NCBI GenBank assembly: GCA_022559845.1
Contig: CM040117.1
Location: 150,912,732-150,976,731, forward strand
Direction of reading: 5' to 3'
Source: Amorphophallus konjac
Taxonomy: Eukaryota; Streptophyta; Magnoliopsida; Alismatales; Araceae
Length of the DNA: 64,000 nt
Shown: positions 1 to 9,556 of the stretch, one piece after another
How positions within the stretch are numbered: position 1 is the first letter of the stretch
How the letters are laid out: each line of letters opens with the position of its first letter
Position numbers and translations under genes: made by a program
The notes under the pieces: generated by a model
Database searches by the model: none
Told to the model about the DNA's origin: nothing
The model's input: the letters and a program-made list of their open reading frames with translations, nothing else

Positions 1-171
1 GTCTCTTTGTCTCTTCATCAGTGCTGACAGGGTGTCGGGAGCTGACAGGATTTGTTGGTCTCTTTGTCTCTTCATTAGTGCCGACGGGGTGTCGGGAGCT
101 GACATGGTTTGTTGGTTTCTTTGTCTCTTCATCAGTGCCGACAGGGCATCGGGAGCTGACGTGGTTTATTC
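1..171. repeat. 57-bp tandem repeat, three copies
   Basis: Three direct copies of a 57-base unit that starts GTCTCTTTGTCTCTTCAT and contains GACAGGGTGTCGGGAGCTGAC. Copies begin near 1, 58 and 115 and differ at a handful of positions. Because 57 is a multiple of three, a short in-frame repeat ORF results, but it has no recognisable protein character. Up to about 290 the sequence decays into related single-copy sequence. Confidence 0.85.
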
Positions 172-309
172 ATTGGCCTGGGGTTAGTGCCAAAGCAAGG
201 GTCTCTTTGTTCATGTAACCAGACGAAAGGTCTGGGCACTGGTCTTATGCGTCAGTGGGACTGAAAATATTTTGATCTCCGGCGGGACTTGACGAGTCGA
301 CATCCCTCG

Positions 310-505
310 GAGGGTTTGATGATGATTTTTTTCTCTTCTTTTTTCTTTTCTTCTCTTTTTTTCTCTTCTTTTCCCTTCTCTTTTTCTTCTTCCCTTCTTC
401 TTCTCTTTTTTGTCTTCTTCTTTTCTTTCCCTTCTTTTTCTTCTTCCCTTCTTTTTTTCCTTCTTTTTTTCTTCTTCTTTTTTTTTCTCTCTCTTCTTTT
501 TTCTT
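310..505. repeat. Polypyrimidine (CT-rich) tract
   Basis: About 200 bases made almost only of T and C (TTTTTCTTCTTC-like runs). Read on the other strand it is a long purine tract. It creates lysine/glutamate-rich and serine/phenylalanine-rich ORFs that are composition artefacts. It may be a decayed microsatellite or an expanded purine tract from a retroelement. No function is visible. Confidence 0.8.
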
Positions 506-516
506 GAACAACTTTG

Positions 517-838
517 GATAGCTATCGGCACAGACGCCGATAATGAGATAGCTGTCGGCTAAACGTCGATAATGACATAGCTGTCGGCTAAACGCCGATA
601 GTTAGATAGCGGTCGGCTCAGGGGCCGATGATTTAAAGCTATCGGCTCAGGGGCTGATAACTAGAAGCTATCGGTTCAGGGGCCGATAATTGAAAGCTGT
701 CGGCTCTAGGGCCGATAATTGAAAGCTGTCAGCTCAGGGCTGATAATTGAAAGCTGTCGGCACCGGGGCCGATGATTGAAAGCTGTCGGCGTTGGGGCCG
801 ATAATTGAAAGCTGTCGGCTCAGGGCCGATAATTGAAA
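517..838 (+). repeat. Hairpin tandem array A, about 11 units
   Basis: About eleven units of 29-32 bases with the pattern AGCTGTCGGCTCAGGGCCGATAA. Each unit holds a short inverted repeat, TCGGC facing GCCGA across a 4-6 base loop. The loop varies (TCAG, ACCGG, GTTGG, TAAA) while the arms are mostly kept. A second block of the same family lies at 4285-4770. No ORF is supported. Confidence 0.85.
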
Positions 839-844
839 AGTGAG

Positions 845-1258
845 CCATGAGGGCAGAGAGGAGGGTTTATTCCTTTAACGGTCTGGACGGTGGGTCTAAA
901 TTGAAAGGGATTCGTCGCCCGAAGGGACGTGGAGGAGAGTTTGTTGATTCGACAAGGATGTTCGTCGCCCGAAGGGACGGGGAGAAGAACTTGTTGACTC
1001 AATGGCCTGGACGGGAGCTCCAAATCAAAAAGGGTATTCGTCACTCGAAAGGACAGAGAGAAGAGTTGGTTCATGTAACGACTTGGATAGAAGGTCCAAA
1101 TCAAAAGGATTGTTCGTGACCCCGAAGGGACGGAGGGGTGGTCAAGTCGCTGACACGGGCTAGTGTTAGCGCAAGGAAAAGGGGATGATTCCTTACCCGA
1201 ATGGCAGGCTCGGGCCAGGGTGAAAGGTTGTTTCATTCTTTAATGCGCCGAGGGTACC
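845..1258 (+). repeat. Degenerate tandem repeats with CGTCGCCCGAAGGGACG core
   Basis: Four or five diverged copies of a unit of roughly 55-60 bases. The core CGTCGCCCGAAGGGACG is itself an imperfect inverted repeat (CGT..CCC / GGG..ACG). Units continue as GGAGGAGAGTTTGTTGATTC-like spacers. The ORFs here follow the repeat and show no protein family. Confidence 0.65.
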
Positions 1259-1259
1259 A

Positions 1260-2235
1260 GCCGTATGAAGGGTCTTTTAATTCTTTGGCTGGACGGAAGG
1301 TCCGAACCAGAGTAGAGAGAATTCTTTTTGTTCTTCGGTTGGACGGTAGGTCCGAGCCAAAGTGAAAGGATCTTTTTGTTCTCTAGCTGGACGGAAGGTC
1401 TGATCTAGAGTGGAGAAAATCTTTTTGTTCTCTAACTGGACGGCAAGTCCGAGCCAAAGTGAAAGGATCTTTTGTTCTCTAGCCGGACGGAAGGTCTGAT
1501 CTAGAGTGGAGAGAATCTTTCTGATCTCCGACTGGACGGCAGGTCCGAGCCAAAGTGGAAGGATCTTTTTGTTCTCTACCCGGACGGAAGGTCCTATCTA
1601 GAGTGGAGAGAATCTTTTTGTTCTCCGACTGGATGGTAGGTCCGAGCCAAAGTGAAAGGATCTTTTTGTTCTCTAGTCAGACGGAAGGTCCGATCTAGAG
1701 TGGAGAGAATCTTTTTGTTCTCTGACTGGACGGCAGGTCCGAGCCAAAGTGAATGGATGTTTTTGTTCTGTAGTCGGACGGAAGGTCCGATCTAGAGTGG
1801 AGAGAATCTTTTTATTCTCCGAGTGGACGGCAGGTCCGAGCCAAAGTGAAAGGATCTTTTTGTTCTCTAGTTGGACGGAAGGTCCGATCTAGAGTGGAGA
1901 GAATCTTTTGTTCTCTAGTCGGACGGAAGGTCCTATCCAAAGTGAAATGATCTTTTTGTTCTCTAGTCAGACGGAAGGTCCGATCTAGAGTGGAGAGAAT
2001 CTTTTGTTCTCTAGTCGGACAGAAGGTCCAATCCAAAGTGGAGAGAATCTTTTGTTCTCTAGTCGGACGGAAGGTCCGATCTAGAGTGGAGAGAATCTTT
2101 TGTTCTCCGACTGGACGGTAGATCCGAGCCAAAGTGAAAGGATCTTTTTATTCTCTAGTCGGACAGAAGGTCAGATCCATAGTGAAAGGGGTCTGTTTGT
2201 TCTCTGGCTGGGTGACATGCCTAAACCAAAGTGAA
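1260..2235 (+). repeat. Tandem array B, about 19 units in alternating forms
   Basis: Units of about 50-52 bases with the core GGACGGAAGGTCC (GGAC / GTCC inverted repeat), followed by GATCTAGAGTGGAGAGAATC or GAGCCAAAGTGAAAGGATC and then TTTTTGTTCTCTAG. From about 1320 to 1860 the two unit types largely alternate, giving a dimeric period near 104 bases; later the first type runs consecutively. The family recurs in more diverged form at 3920-4285. Confidence 0.85.
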
Positions 2236-2239
2236 AGGA

Positions 2240-2490
2240 TTTGATGTTCTTCAATGCGCCGGGAGTACCGATTGTGAAATCCGAACCCGGGAAAGTTGGC
2301 CATGAGGGTTGGAGTTGATGTTGCAGAAGTAGGCCGTGAAGGCTGCAATTGGGGAAGCGGGCTATAGAAGCAGAAGTTGGGAGGTTAGTAGGCCGTAGAG
2401 ACGGGAAGTAGGCCATGGGGGCCAAGATTGAGCTGTACGAGCCAAGAACTGGGAAAGTAGGCCGCAATAGCCAAAATTGAGTTTATATAT
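2240..2490 (+). repeat. Tandem array C, degenerate
   Basis: About seven poorly conserved units of roughly 30 bases, of the type GGGAAGCGGGCTATAGAAGC or AAGTAGGCCGTGAAGGCTGC. Many units have complementary arms (GGCC / GGCC or GGCT / AGCC). The same family is better preserved at 3620-3920. Confidence 0.65.
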
Positions 2491-2759
2491 ATTTTTTATT
2501 ATTTCCTTTATTCAAGCATGCAGGCATTCATCAGCAAGCATAACATAAGTATAAATAAGATAGCTCCCTCTATAGAGGATGGGATAGGGACATCCCCCGT
2601 AATTCGCAAATGCGGTGCGGGCCATGAGGCATGACTAAGGGGTGGTGCGCCCGTCAAGAGGATATCGCATGTCTTGCATGCACAGCTTAAATTCACACAT
2701 TTCACCCGAGGCAATCCTCTGTGGAGTGGAGGAGCAAACGTGTGAGCAAAAGGCCCTAA
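2491..2759. other. Unclassified spacer between arrays
   Basis: AT-rich start (TTTATATATATTTTTTATTATT), then mixed sequence without repeats or a convincing ORF. Read on the minus strand it lies just downstream of the copia 3' noncoding fragment at 2760-3110, so it may be further decayed sequence from the same source. I can align only the adjacent stretch with confidence. Confidence 0.4.
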
Positions 2760-3110
2760 ACATAGGGATATGTAGGTTTTCTAAGCAACACTCGAGGGTT
2801 ACTCTAGCGCCTACACATGAGTTTCAGGCTCTCGATTTTGGTAGCTTCGCACAGCCCCTATTTGTTTATTTTGGTAGCAGATTTCACCGTTCGGCGCGAG
2901 TCTCCTCATTTGTTTCAGTGGGGATTCCCGGCTACTAGGATTCATCCTTGTCATAATTTTATTACGGATTCCACCGTTTGACGCGAGTCTCCTCATGTGT
3001 CTCAATGGGGATTCCCGGCTACTAGGTTTCGTTCCTTATTGAAATTCGCTTCACCTTTTCGCGCGAGTCTCCTCATGTGTCTCAATGGGGATGCCCGGCT
3101 ACTCCGATTC
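2760..3110 (-). mobile_element. Fragment of SIRE-like copia 3' noncoding region with three hairpin units
   Basis: Read on the minus strand, this matches the 3' noncoding part of copia element III at 57690-57945. Three units about 80 bases apart (near 3051-3110, 2972-3030, 2889-2946) carry GAGTAGCCGGGAATCCCC then GAGGAGACTCGC. They are followed by GCTGTGCGAAGCTACCAAAA, the counterpart of 57866-57885, and by TTGCTTAGAAAAC. The order of motifs is the same in both places. No PPT or LTR follows, so this is a stranded fragment inside tandem arrays. Confidence 0.7.
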
Positions 3111-3619
3111 ACATTTATCTCTCTCTTTTTTTTCTTTGCATCATTTTTTTCTTTCTTTTTTTTAAGTGGGGGTAGGCAACTTTTTCCTCATGATTACCTT
3201 TCACGCGAGTGCAGGAATTTAAGCATCCGTAGAGTGCTAAGAAAAAAGTCGGGCAATCCCTGTGGTTGAAGACCATTGAACACATTACATGTGAAGTGCG
3301 GGAGTGTTGCCTTGGGTTTATTTTATGAGTTGGGCTCAGCAATTTAGCCATTACTCTTCCCCTTGACGTGTGCACCCGCCATAATTGGGTTCCCTTCGAG
3401 CGTATGCCATGGCGCACGTGCATCCGGAATCGGGGCATCGTTATTATTTAGCAAGAAAACAAGGTCCTAGAAAATTCCAAGGAGGTGTATTATTCTATAT
3501 TAAGCAAGCATGCAAGCAGGGCAGCCGGGCATTTTTTTTGGTCTCTTTTGGTCTCTTTTTTTTTTGCGTAAGAACATACTGTCGTTACGTATAAGTGTAG
3601 TGGTAGTAAAAGGTATTAG
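3111..3619. other. Unclassified sequence with CT-rich tracts
   Basis: Contains short pyrimidine tracts at 3118-3166 and 3531-3566, and GC-richer mixed sequence between them. A few ORFs of 60-110 codons exist on both strands but none has a recognisable motif or typical codon pattern. I see no gene, LTR end or tandem repeat here. Confidence 0.5.
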
Positions 3620-3920
3620 GGGAGCGGGCCGCAAGAACCGAAATTGGGGAAGCAGGCTATGAGAGCCGGAATTGGGAAGCGGGCCACAAGATCCGAAATT
3701 GGGAAACGGGCTGCAAGAGCCAAAATTGGGAAGCGGGCTGCGAGAGCCGATGTCGGGAAGCGGGCTGCGAGAGCCGAAGTTAAGAAGCATGCTACAAGAG
3801 CCACAGGGAAGCGGGCTACAAAGGCCGAAATTGGGAAAGCGGGCTCTGAGAGCTGAAATTGGGAAGCAGGCTACAAGGGCCAAAATTGGGAAAAGGGCTG
3901 CAAGAGCCGAAGATAAAGGT
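3620..3920 (+). repeat. Tandem array C', about 10 units
   Basis: About ten units of 28-31 bases following GGGAAGCGGGCTGCGAGAGCC then GAAATT. Each holds GGCT facing AGCC across 4-5 bases, and both arms vary together in some units. Overlapping ORFs read as alanine/arginine- or proline-rich repeats on both strands; I treat these as by-products of the repeat. Confidence 0.8.
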
Positions 3921-4285
3921 CTCTATTTTTTTTGTTCTCTGGCCGGGGCAGGATCCGAACCAAAGTGAAAGGTTGTTCTTTGATTCTCTGGCCGGGAAGG
4001 GTCCGAACCAGATTGAAAGTTTGATTCTTTGATTCTCTGGCCAGGGGAAGGATCCTGACCAAAGTGAAAGGTTTATTCTTTAATTCTCTAGTCGGGGCAG
4101 GATCCAAACCAAAGTGAAAGGTCTGTTCTTTGATTCTCTGGCCGAGAAAGGATTCGAGCCAAAGTGGAAGGTTGATTCTTGATTCTTTGGCCGGGGAAGG
4201 ACCCGAACCAAAGTGGAAGGTTGATTCTTGATTCTCTGGCCGGGGAAGGACCCGAACCAAAGTGAATAGGTTATTTCTTTGATTC
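3920..4285 (+). repeat. Tandem array B', about 7-8 units
   Basis: Units of about 47-52 bases with CTCTGGCCGGGGAAGGACCCG then AACCAAAGTGGAAGG and TTGATTCTTTGATT. The AACCAAAGTGAAAGG and TTCTCT parts match array B at 1260-2235, but the GGAC/GTCC arms have become CCGGG..GACCCG-like. The minus-strand repeat ORF is a by-product. Confidence 0.8.
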
Positions 4286-4770
4286 GAAAGCTGTCGGCTA
4301 GGAGCTGATGATTAGGGTAGCTGTCGGCTCGGAGGTCGATGATTAGAAGCTGTCGGCCAAGAGGCCAATAACGGGATAGCTGTCAGCTCGAAGGCCGATG
4401 ATGGAGTAGCTATCGGCCAGGAGCCGATGAGTGAAGCTGTAGGCTCAGAGGCCGATGAATAGAAAGCTGTCGGCTTGGAGGCCGATAAGGGGATAGCTGT
4501 CGGCTCGGAGGCCGATAAGTGAAGTAGCTGTCGGCTCAAAGGCCGATGATTGGATAGCTATCGGCTCGGAGGCCGATAAGTGACTAGCTGTCGGCTCAAG
4601 GGCCGATAATTAAGTAGCTGTCGACCCGGAGGCCGATACTGGATAGCTGTCAACTCATAGGTCGATGGTAGAGTAGCTGTCGGCTCAGGGGCTGATGGTG
4701 GGATATCTGTCGGCTTGAAGCCCCGATGGCTGAGTATCTATCGGATTGAAGCCCCGATGGCTGAGGGTTT
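4285..4770 (+). repeat. Hairpin tandem array A', about 16 units
   Basis: About sixteen units of 28-33 bases of the form AGCTGTCGGCTCGGAGGCCGAT then AAGTGAAGT. TCGGC faces GCCGA as in array A. Loop sequence differs from array A (TCGGAG instead of TCAGG), so the two blocks have been homogenised separately. Confidence 0.85.
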
Positions 4771-4945
4771 TGTCGGTTTAACGCCCCGTAGGTGAAAGGT
4801 TTAGTTGGTTTAACACCTCGTCGGTGAAAGGTTGAGTCGGTTTAATGCCTCGTCGGTGGAAGGTTTAGTCAGTTTAACGTCCCGTCGGCGGAAGGTTTAG
4901 TCGGTTTAACGCCCCGCCGGTGGAAAGTTTTGTTAGTTTGGACGA
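4755..4945 (+). repeat. 33-bp tandem repeat, about 6 units
   Basis: Units of about 33 bases reading GGTTTAGTCGGTTTAACGCC then CCGTCGGTGGAA. They grow out of the end of array A' without a sharp border, which suggests one array changed into the other. No clear inverted repeat in this unit. Confidence 0.75.
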
Positions 4946-5200
4946 GAGGCCGTGACGCCAACTTCAAGAGGGGTCTATTTGTTGGATGGCTGAAGGTAAA
5001 GGGTGAAAGACCATGTCTACCTCAGGGCTCACTTTCTTTTCTTCTCTTCTTCTTTTGGGCGGGGAGGCGAGTGGAGAGACCACGTATGCCTGATGACTAT
5101 TCTTTTCTTTTCTGCTCTTCTTTTCTTTATGAAGAGGCGGGTTCAGAGACCACGTCCACTTCATGATTGTTCTTTTGTTCTGCTCTTCCTTTCTCATTGA
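4946..5200 (+). repeat. About 70-bp repeat, three copies, CT-rich spacer
   Basis: GAGACCACGT-like starts near 5005, 5076 and 5146 mark three copies of a unit of about 70 bases. The second half of each unit is pyrimidine-rich (TTCTTTTCTTTTCTGCTCTTC). No coding signal. Confidence 0.6.
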
Positions 5201-6262
5201 TGCCCCCGGACTGGGGTGTATTCTTTTAACATGCCCCCAGGTTGGAGTGTAGCTTTTCTTCATCTGCCCCCATGGTCGGGGGGTAGGCCTCTTTGCTTTT
5301 GTGCCCCCAGGTGGGGTGTATTCTTTTTGGCTTCTATGCCCCCGTGGCGGGGTGTGTCTCTTCTTCAAGTGCCCCTAGATCGGGGTGTATTCTTTATAGC
5401 TTTTGTGCCACTAGGCGGGGTGTATTCTTTATGACTTCTATGCCCCCGGGCAGGGTGTATTCTTTATGGCTTCTATGCCCCCAGGTGGGGTGTGCTTCTT
5501 TCTTTGTGTGCCCCTAGGCGGGGTGTATTCTTTATGGCTTCTATGCCCCCAGGCGGGGTGTAACGTATGCTTCTTATGCTCCCCATGGCGAGGTACATTC
5601 CTTGCTTCTCATGCCCCCATGGCGGGGTATAGTTCTTCTTCGAATGCCCCTACCCCGGGGTGAATTCTTCTGCTTCTTCTGCCCCAGGGTGGGGTATGTG
5701 TCTTTTCATATATCCCCGGAGTGGGTGTAGTTTCTTCTTCAAATGCCCCAAGGCTGGGGTGTATTCTTTTGCTTTATGTGCCCCTAGGCGGGGTGTATTC
5801 TTTATGGCTTCTATGCCCCCGGGTGGGGGTGCAACTCTGTTTCTTCTTATGCCCCCAAGTCGGGGTAGATTCTTCTCACATGCCCCCGAGTTGGGGTGTA
5901 TTCCATTCATGTGCCCCCTAAGCGGGGTGTATCTTTTGCTTCTTATGCCCCAGAGCGGGGTGGATTCCTCTTTTTCTACCCCGACACATTGGGGGATGTT
6001 TGCTTCTTGTGCACCCAAGGTGGGGTGTATTGCTGTTTTTGATGCCCCCAAGGTGGAGAGTATTGCCGCTTCTGATGCCCCCAAGGTGGAGCGTATTGCC
6101 GCTTCTGATGCCCCCAAGGTGGGGTGTAATTCTTCTTAAGATCCCCGTAAGCTGGGGTGCATTCTTCACGGCTTCTATGCCCCCGTGGCGAGGTATGTTG
6201 CTTCTTCAAATGCCCCTGAGTTGGGGTGTATTCTTTTGTTTCTTACACCCCTATGGCGGGGT
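5198..6262 (+). repeat. Hairpin tandem array D, about 27 units
   Basis: Roughly 27 units of about 36-42 bases with the core TATGCCCCCAGGCGGGGTG then TATTCTTTATGGCTTC. CCCC faces GGGG across 3-5 bases in nearly every unit. Spacers vary (TTTATGGCTTC, TTCTTCAAG, TTTGCTTTATG). Overlapping ORFs on both strands simply translate the repeat. Confidence 0.85.
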
Positions 6263-6870
6263 GGATGAATGCTCTCTTCTAGATTCGTGGCTGTGCTCGG
6301 CCTTACTGCTTATAAAGCATTCCCTACAGCGGGGAAGAGTTTGTCAAGCTAGAGTTGCGGCTTGTTGGATCTTCGAGCAGTCACTCGAGGGGCCGTCTTA
6401 TGCCAGATAAGGGCAGGAGGAAGGTGGAATGGGCCAAGGCATTGCACCACAGACTTGGACCCTCCAAGAGTCGGGCGGGATGCCGGCCTTCTTCTTGTCC
6501 TTTTGGTCGGCGATGTTTGCCAATTTTTTCTTTTTGTCCTTTCTTTTCTTCTCTTCTCTTTTTTTGTGTAATAGACCAAAGGTGGGTGCGCAAGAGAGTG
6601 CTCACTCCCTCAGGGAGGGGATGAGTGGTTTGCTCCACCGCATCACTCCTACAGTGGTAATCTTTGTTCAGCACAGGTCTCGGCAGATATGGCCGTACAA
6701 CCCTCTCTCGCCGATTCTTTCTCTTCCCTTTTTGTTCTTTCTTCTTTCTTCTTCTCATTTTTCTTCTATTCTTCTTTTCTTCTTCTTTTTTTTTGGAAAG
6801 GGGGATTTGATTTCCCCTCCCTCTCTTCTTTTCTTCTTTTATTTCTTTTTTTTAGCGGCCTTCATGATTC
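6263..6870. other. Unclassified sequence with pyrimidine-rich tracts
   Basis: Mixed sequence followed by CT-rich stretches at about 6518-6565 and 6712-6855. The ORFs here are short, lie in all frames and are dominated by serine, phenylalanine and leucine from the CT tracts. Nothing recognisable. Confidence 0.5.
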
Positions 6871-7139
6871 CTGAAAGCTGCATATGCCTTGGAGTCGCGT
6901 CCTTGGGGCCACAAAGACAATTGCGCATAGTCTGGCTTTTCTCCTCATAGGGCTAACAAAGACAGCACCTGTAATTCATCAAGCAGACAAACATTGTTTA
7001 TTAGGAGGCCATGAGGTCCCGAATCTCGGCGAAGAGATGAAGGGTGGTTCCAGTCCCACCGTGCGTGCCAGACTTGTGGATGCACTTTTTATTAAGGTCG
7101 TTGGTTGTTCGTTTATTGGGTTTATTAAGTGCGTGGGCG
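6871..7139. other. Unclassified single-copy-looking sequence
   Basis: No tandem repeat, LTR terminus or protein motif seen. A 90-codon ORF at 6884-7156 on the plus strand has no recognisable domain. It leads directly into the hairpin repeats that start near 7140. Confidence 0.4.
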
Positions 7140-8915
7140 TGCTAGTCACAAAGTGACGATTTATTGTGCGCTCGATCTGATTAATCTGACGATTGTGTGG
7201 TTCGTGTCGGGACTAGAACCCGCCGCGCCGTAAAGGTCACGGCGATATTTACATCCCCTCGGAGAGGAAAACACCCTTTATTAATCGTTGGGATTCAGGG
7301 CCTCATGGCCAGGAAATTAATTGCATGAAAGGTATATTAGAAGGTATTGAAATCCTCGTGCGAGGGTGAGGAGAAAACCATTCGCGGTCATGTCGGTCGT
7401 GTGCTGACCATTTAATGTTCGGACGAATGTCCGGCTCGAGAAAAGCGCGATCGTCGCCGGAAATCAGGAGCATGTGTATGCCGAGATACGACAAATTTAT
7501 TGTTCCGAAGAACAGAAAGCGTTCGGCTAAATCTCGGTTAGAGCGGTCAAAAGCCCGGTAAATCTGTTGGCCCGGTGCAAGAGCAAGCTATGACCATACT
7601 GCGGTGGGCCCCCCGCGGTCGAAGTTTGACTCGCGTGAGCGTTATTAATGTTTCCGGTGCGAAGGGGGGGGGGGCAACGGGGAAATATCCCTTGAATTAG
7701 CTGGAAAGCCCTATGTCTTGGGAAGCGAACGTTCGAAACATATCGGTCACTCGAGGGACCATTCGGCATTCGGACGGGTGTCCGGCTTGAAAATAGCGCA
7801 ATCGTTGCGGGACGACCCGGAACGTATGTATGCCGGATACGGCAAATATATTATTCCGAGGCACTGAAAGCATTCGGTTAAACCTCGGTTAGCGTAGCAG
7901 GAAACCAATGAATTTGTTGGCCCGGTGCAAGATCGAGTCAGGACCATACCGGGGGTGCCTCTCGCGGTCCAAACGGGGCTTACGTGGGTATCATTAATGT
8001 TTTCGGTGCCGGAGGGAAACGGGGAAGAGTCCCGGGACTAGATCCAAAAATCAAAAACATGTCTGAAGAGAGCGAGCTATAGGCCGAGGATATGGGTGAG
8101 ACAATGACCATAATCGGGATAGACCCGAGGTCTAAGCGTAACCCATGAAGGCCTCATTGATGTTCCCATGCGGAGGGTCCATGGATGACGAGAGCCGCCT
8201 CATTCCGTTCGGATTTTGTCGGTCACACACGGGCCATTTTATGTTCGGACAAAGGTCCGTATAGAAAACAAGACGGTGACGGGAGTGAGTTCGTGCAAAT
8301 GTCTGCCGTGAGTATGGCAAGTTTAATGCAAGCGCGGGATTAGATCCCGGCTTATATGCTGGTCACTAACGGACCATTCATTATTCGGACGGAGGTCCGT
8401 ATTAGTAGCGTCGAGGAAGACGATAAAACCGTGTGGATGTCTACCGTAGGTGCGGCAAGTTTAATGTGGGTGCAGGATCGGATCCCGATGAAGACGGGTC
8501 GAGCTAACAAACTATCGGCCCGGGATAAGTTCAGATCATGGTCACGTCCGGGTGGGGGCTCCCGAGATCCAAGTCCGATCTAGTGGGGCATCCTTACTTT
8601 TCTCTTCACCAAACCGTACGAATGTCTGTCGTGAGTATGGCGAGTTTAATGTAGGTGCGGGATTAGATCCCGGCATATATGCCGGTCACTAACGGACCAT
8701 TTCTTAATCGGGTAGAAGTCCGTGTTTGTAACATAAAAGATGGTGACAAACCCGTACGAATGTCTGCCGCAGATACGGCAAGGTTAATGTGGATGCTGGA
8801 TTGGATCCCGATAGAGGTGAGTCAAGCTGATGATCTGTTGGCCCGAGGTGGTTGTGGACTATGGCCATATCGGGGTTTCCAAGGACCACGTCTGATGCCA
8901 TGGGGCGTCATTGCT
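7140..8915 (+). repeat. Diverged repeats carrying several stem-loops per unit
   Basis: Five or six partial or full units. Recognisable unit starts lie near 7397, 7743, 8219, 8358 and 8682 (GGTCACTAACGGACCATT-type). Each full unit contains several inverted repeats in the same order: GGTC..GACC, CGGAC-NNNN-GTCCG, TGCCG..CGGCA and GGGAT-TAG-ATCCC. Arms are kept while loops change (CGGACGAATGTCCG, CGGACGGGTGTCCG, CGGACAAAGGTCCG, CGGACGGAGGTCCG). Longer units also share CTGTTGGCCCGGTGCAAG. A run of ten G lies near 7667-7676. Coding capacity is not supported. Confidence 0.75.
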
Positions 8916-8991
8916 TTTCTCTTCACGCACGGTCTGGGGAAGTGAGTCATTAGGTGTGGAGCCCAAACTCGCCATCGTGCGCCCTCGCACG

Positions 8992-9068
8992 TGGATCGAC
9001 CTGCGCGGTCAGGTCGCGGGGATCTACCTGCCCGGTCAGGTCGCGAGGGTCAAGGGGGCAGCGCCCCC
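8992..9068 (+). repeat. Two 27-28 bp direct repeats plus a GC palindrome
   Basis: GGATCGACCTGCGCGGTCAG at 8992 recurs as GGATCTACCTGCCCGGTCAG at 9020. Each contains ACCTG..CAGGT as an inverted repeat. They are followed at 9054-9068 by GGGGGCAGCGCCCCC, a near-perfect palindrome. From about 9070 the sequence becomes AT-rich to about 9220. Confidence 0.75.
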
Positions 9069-9224
9069 AAAATAAAATTTTAATTATAACAAGGGCAACT
9101 TATGTTCTCTCATTTCCTTTTATTGATTTAGGTCTCTTCGTTTGTTTTATTTAATAGTTTCAGGCCTTTTATTTTTTTATTTAGCTAATTGTGTTGCCCT
9201 TTCTTTTAATGAGGCATGCCGGTT

Positions 9225-9556
9225 TAACGAAGCAAGTGGGCGCGCCGGATAAGGAGGTGAAAGGGGGGCGTGCCGATTTAATGGGATCCCAAGGGGAGAG
9301 TGGAGCGCGCCGGTTTAAGTGTGGAGCACGGGGTGCGCCGGTCTAAAGAAGAATGGCATGGGGCGCGCCGGATAGGGCAACAAACGGGGGGCGCGCTGGA
9401 TTAAGGCCAATGAACTGGCGCGCCGGAATAAGTCTATTGGAGGGGCACTATTCATCTCAGGAGTTTGAAAGTGGATTTGAGTGTAGAGTTAAAACGACAC
9501 GGGGGGTGAGCACGCCGGATTAGGCCGCGCCGGATTAGGGGCGCGCCGGGTTAAGC
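9225..9556 (+). repeat. GGCGCGCCGG-type repeat array, block 1
   Basis: About ten irregularly spaced copies of a motif close to GGCGCGCCGGATTAAG, with variants GCGTGCCGATTTA, GCGCGCTGGATTAAG and CACGCCGGATTAGG. The core GGCGCGCC is self-complementary. Spacing varies from 14 to about 90 bases, so this is a dispersed motif cluster rather than a regular tandem array. A second block lies at 10792-11000. Confidence 0.8.

Noticed and set aside
211..531. Lysine/glutamate-rich ORFs on the minus strand and Ser/Phe-rich ORF on the plus strand
   Set aside because: They translate the CT-rich tract; no domain, and every frame of such DNA is open by composition.
5198..6262. Multiple 60-160 codon ORFs on both strands in array D
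   Set aside because: They are six-frame readings of a 36-42 base repeat; frames change as unit length changes.
517..6262. Possible CRISPR array (regular short repeats and spacers)
   Set aside because: Units are degenerate direct repeats without unique spacers, no cas genes, and the window is plant retrotransposon DNA.
7667..7676. Run of ten G as a G-quadruplex or assembly error
   Set aside because: A single homopolymer run is not enough to claim a quadruplex, and sequencing slippage cannot be excluded.
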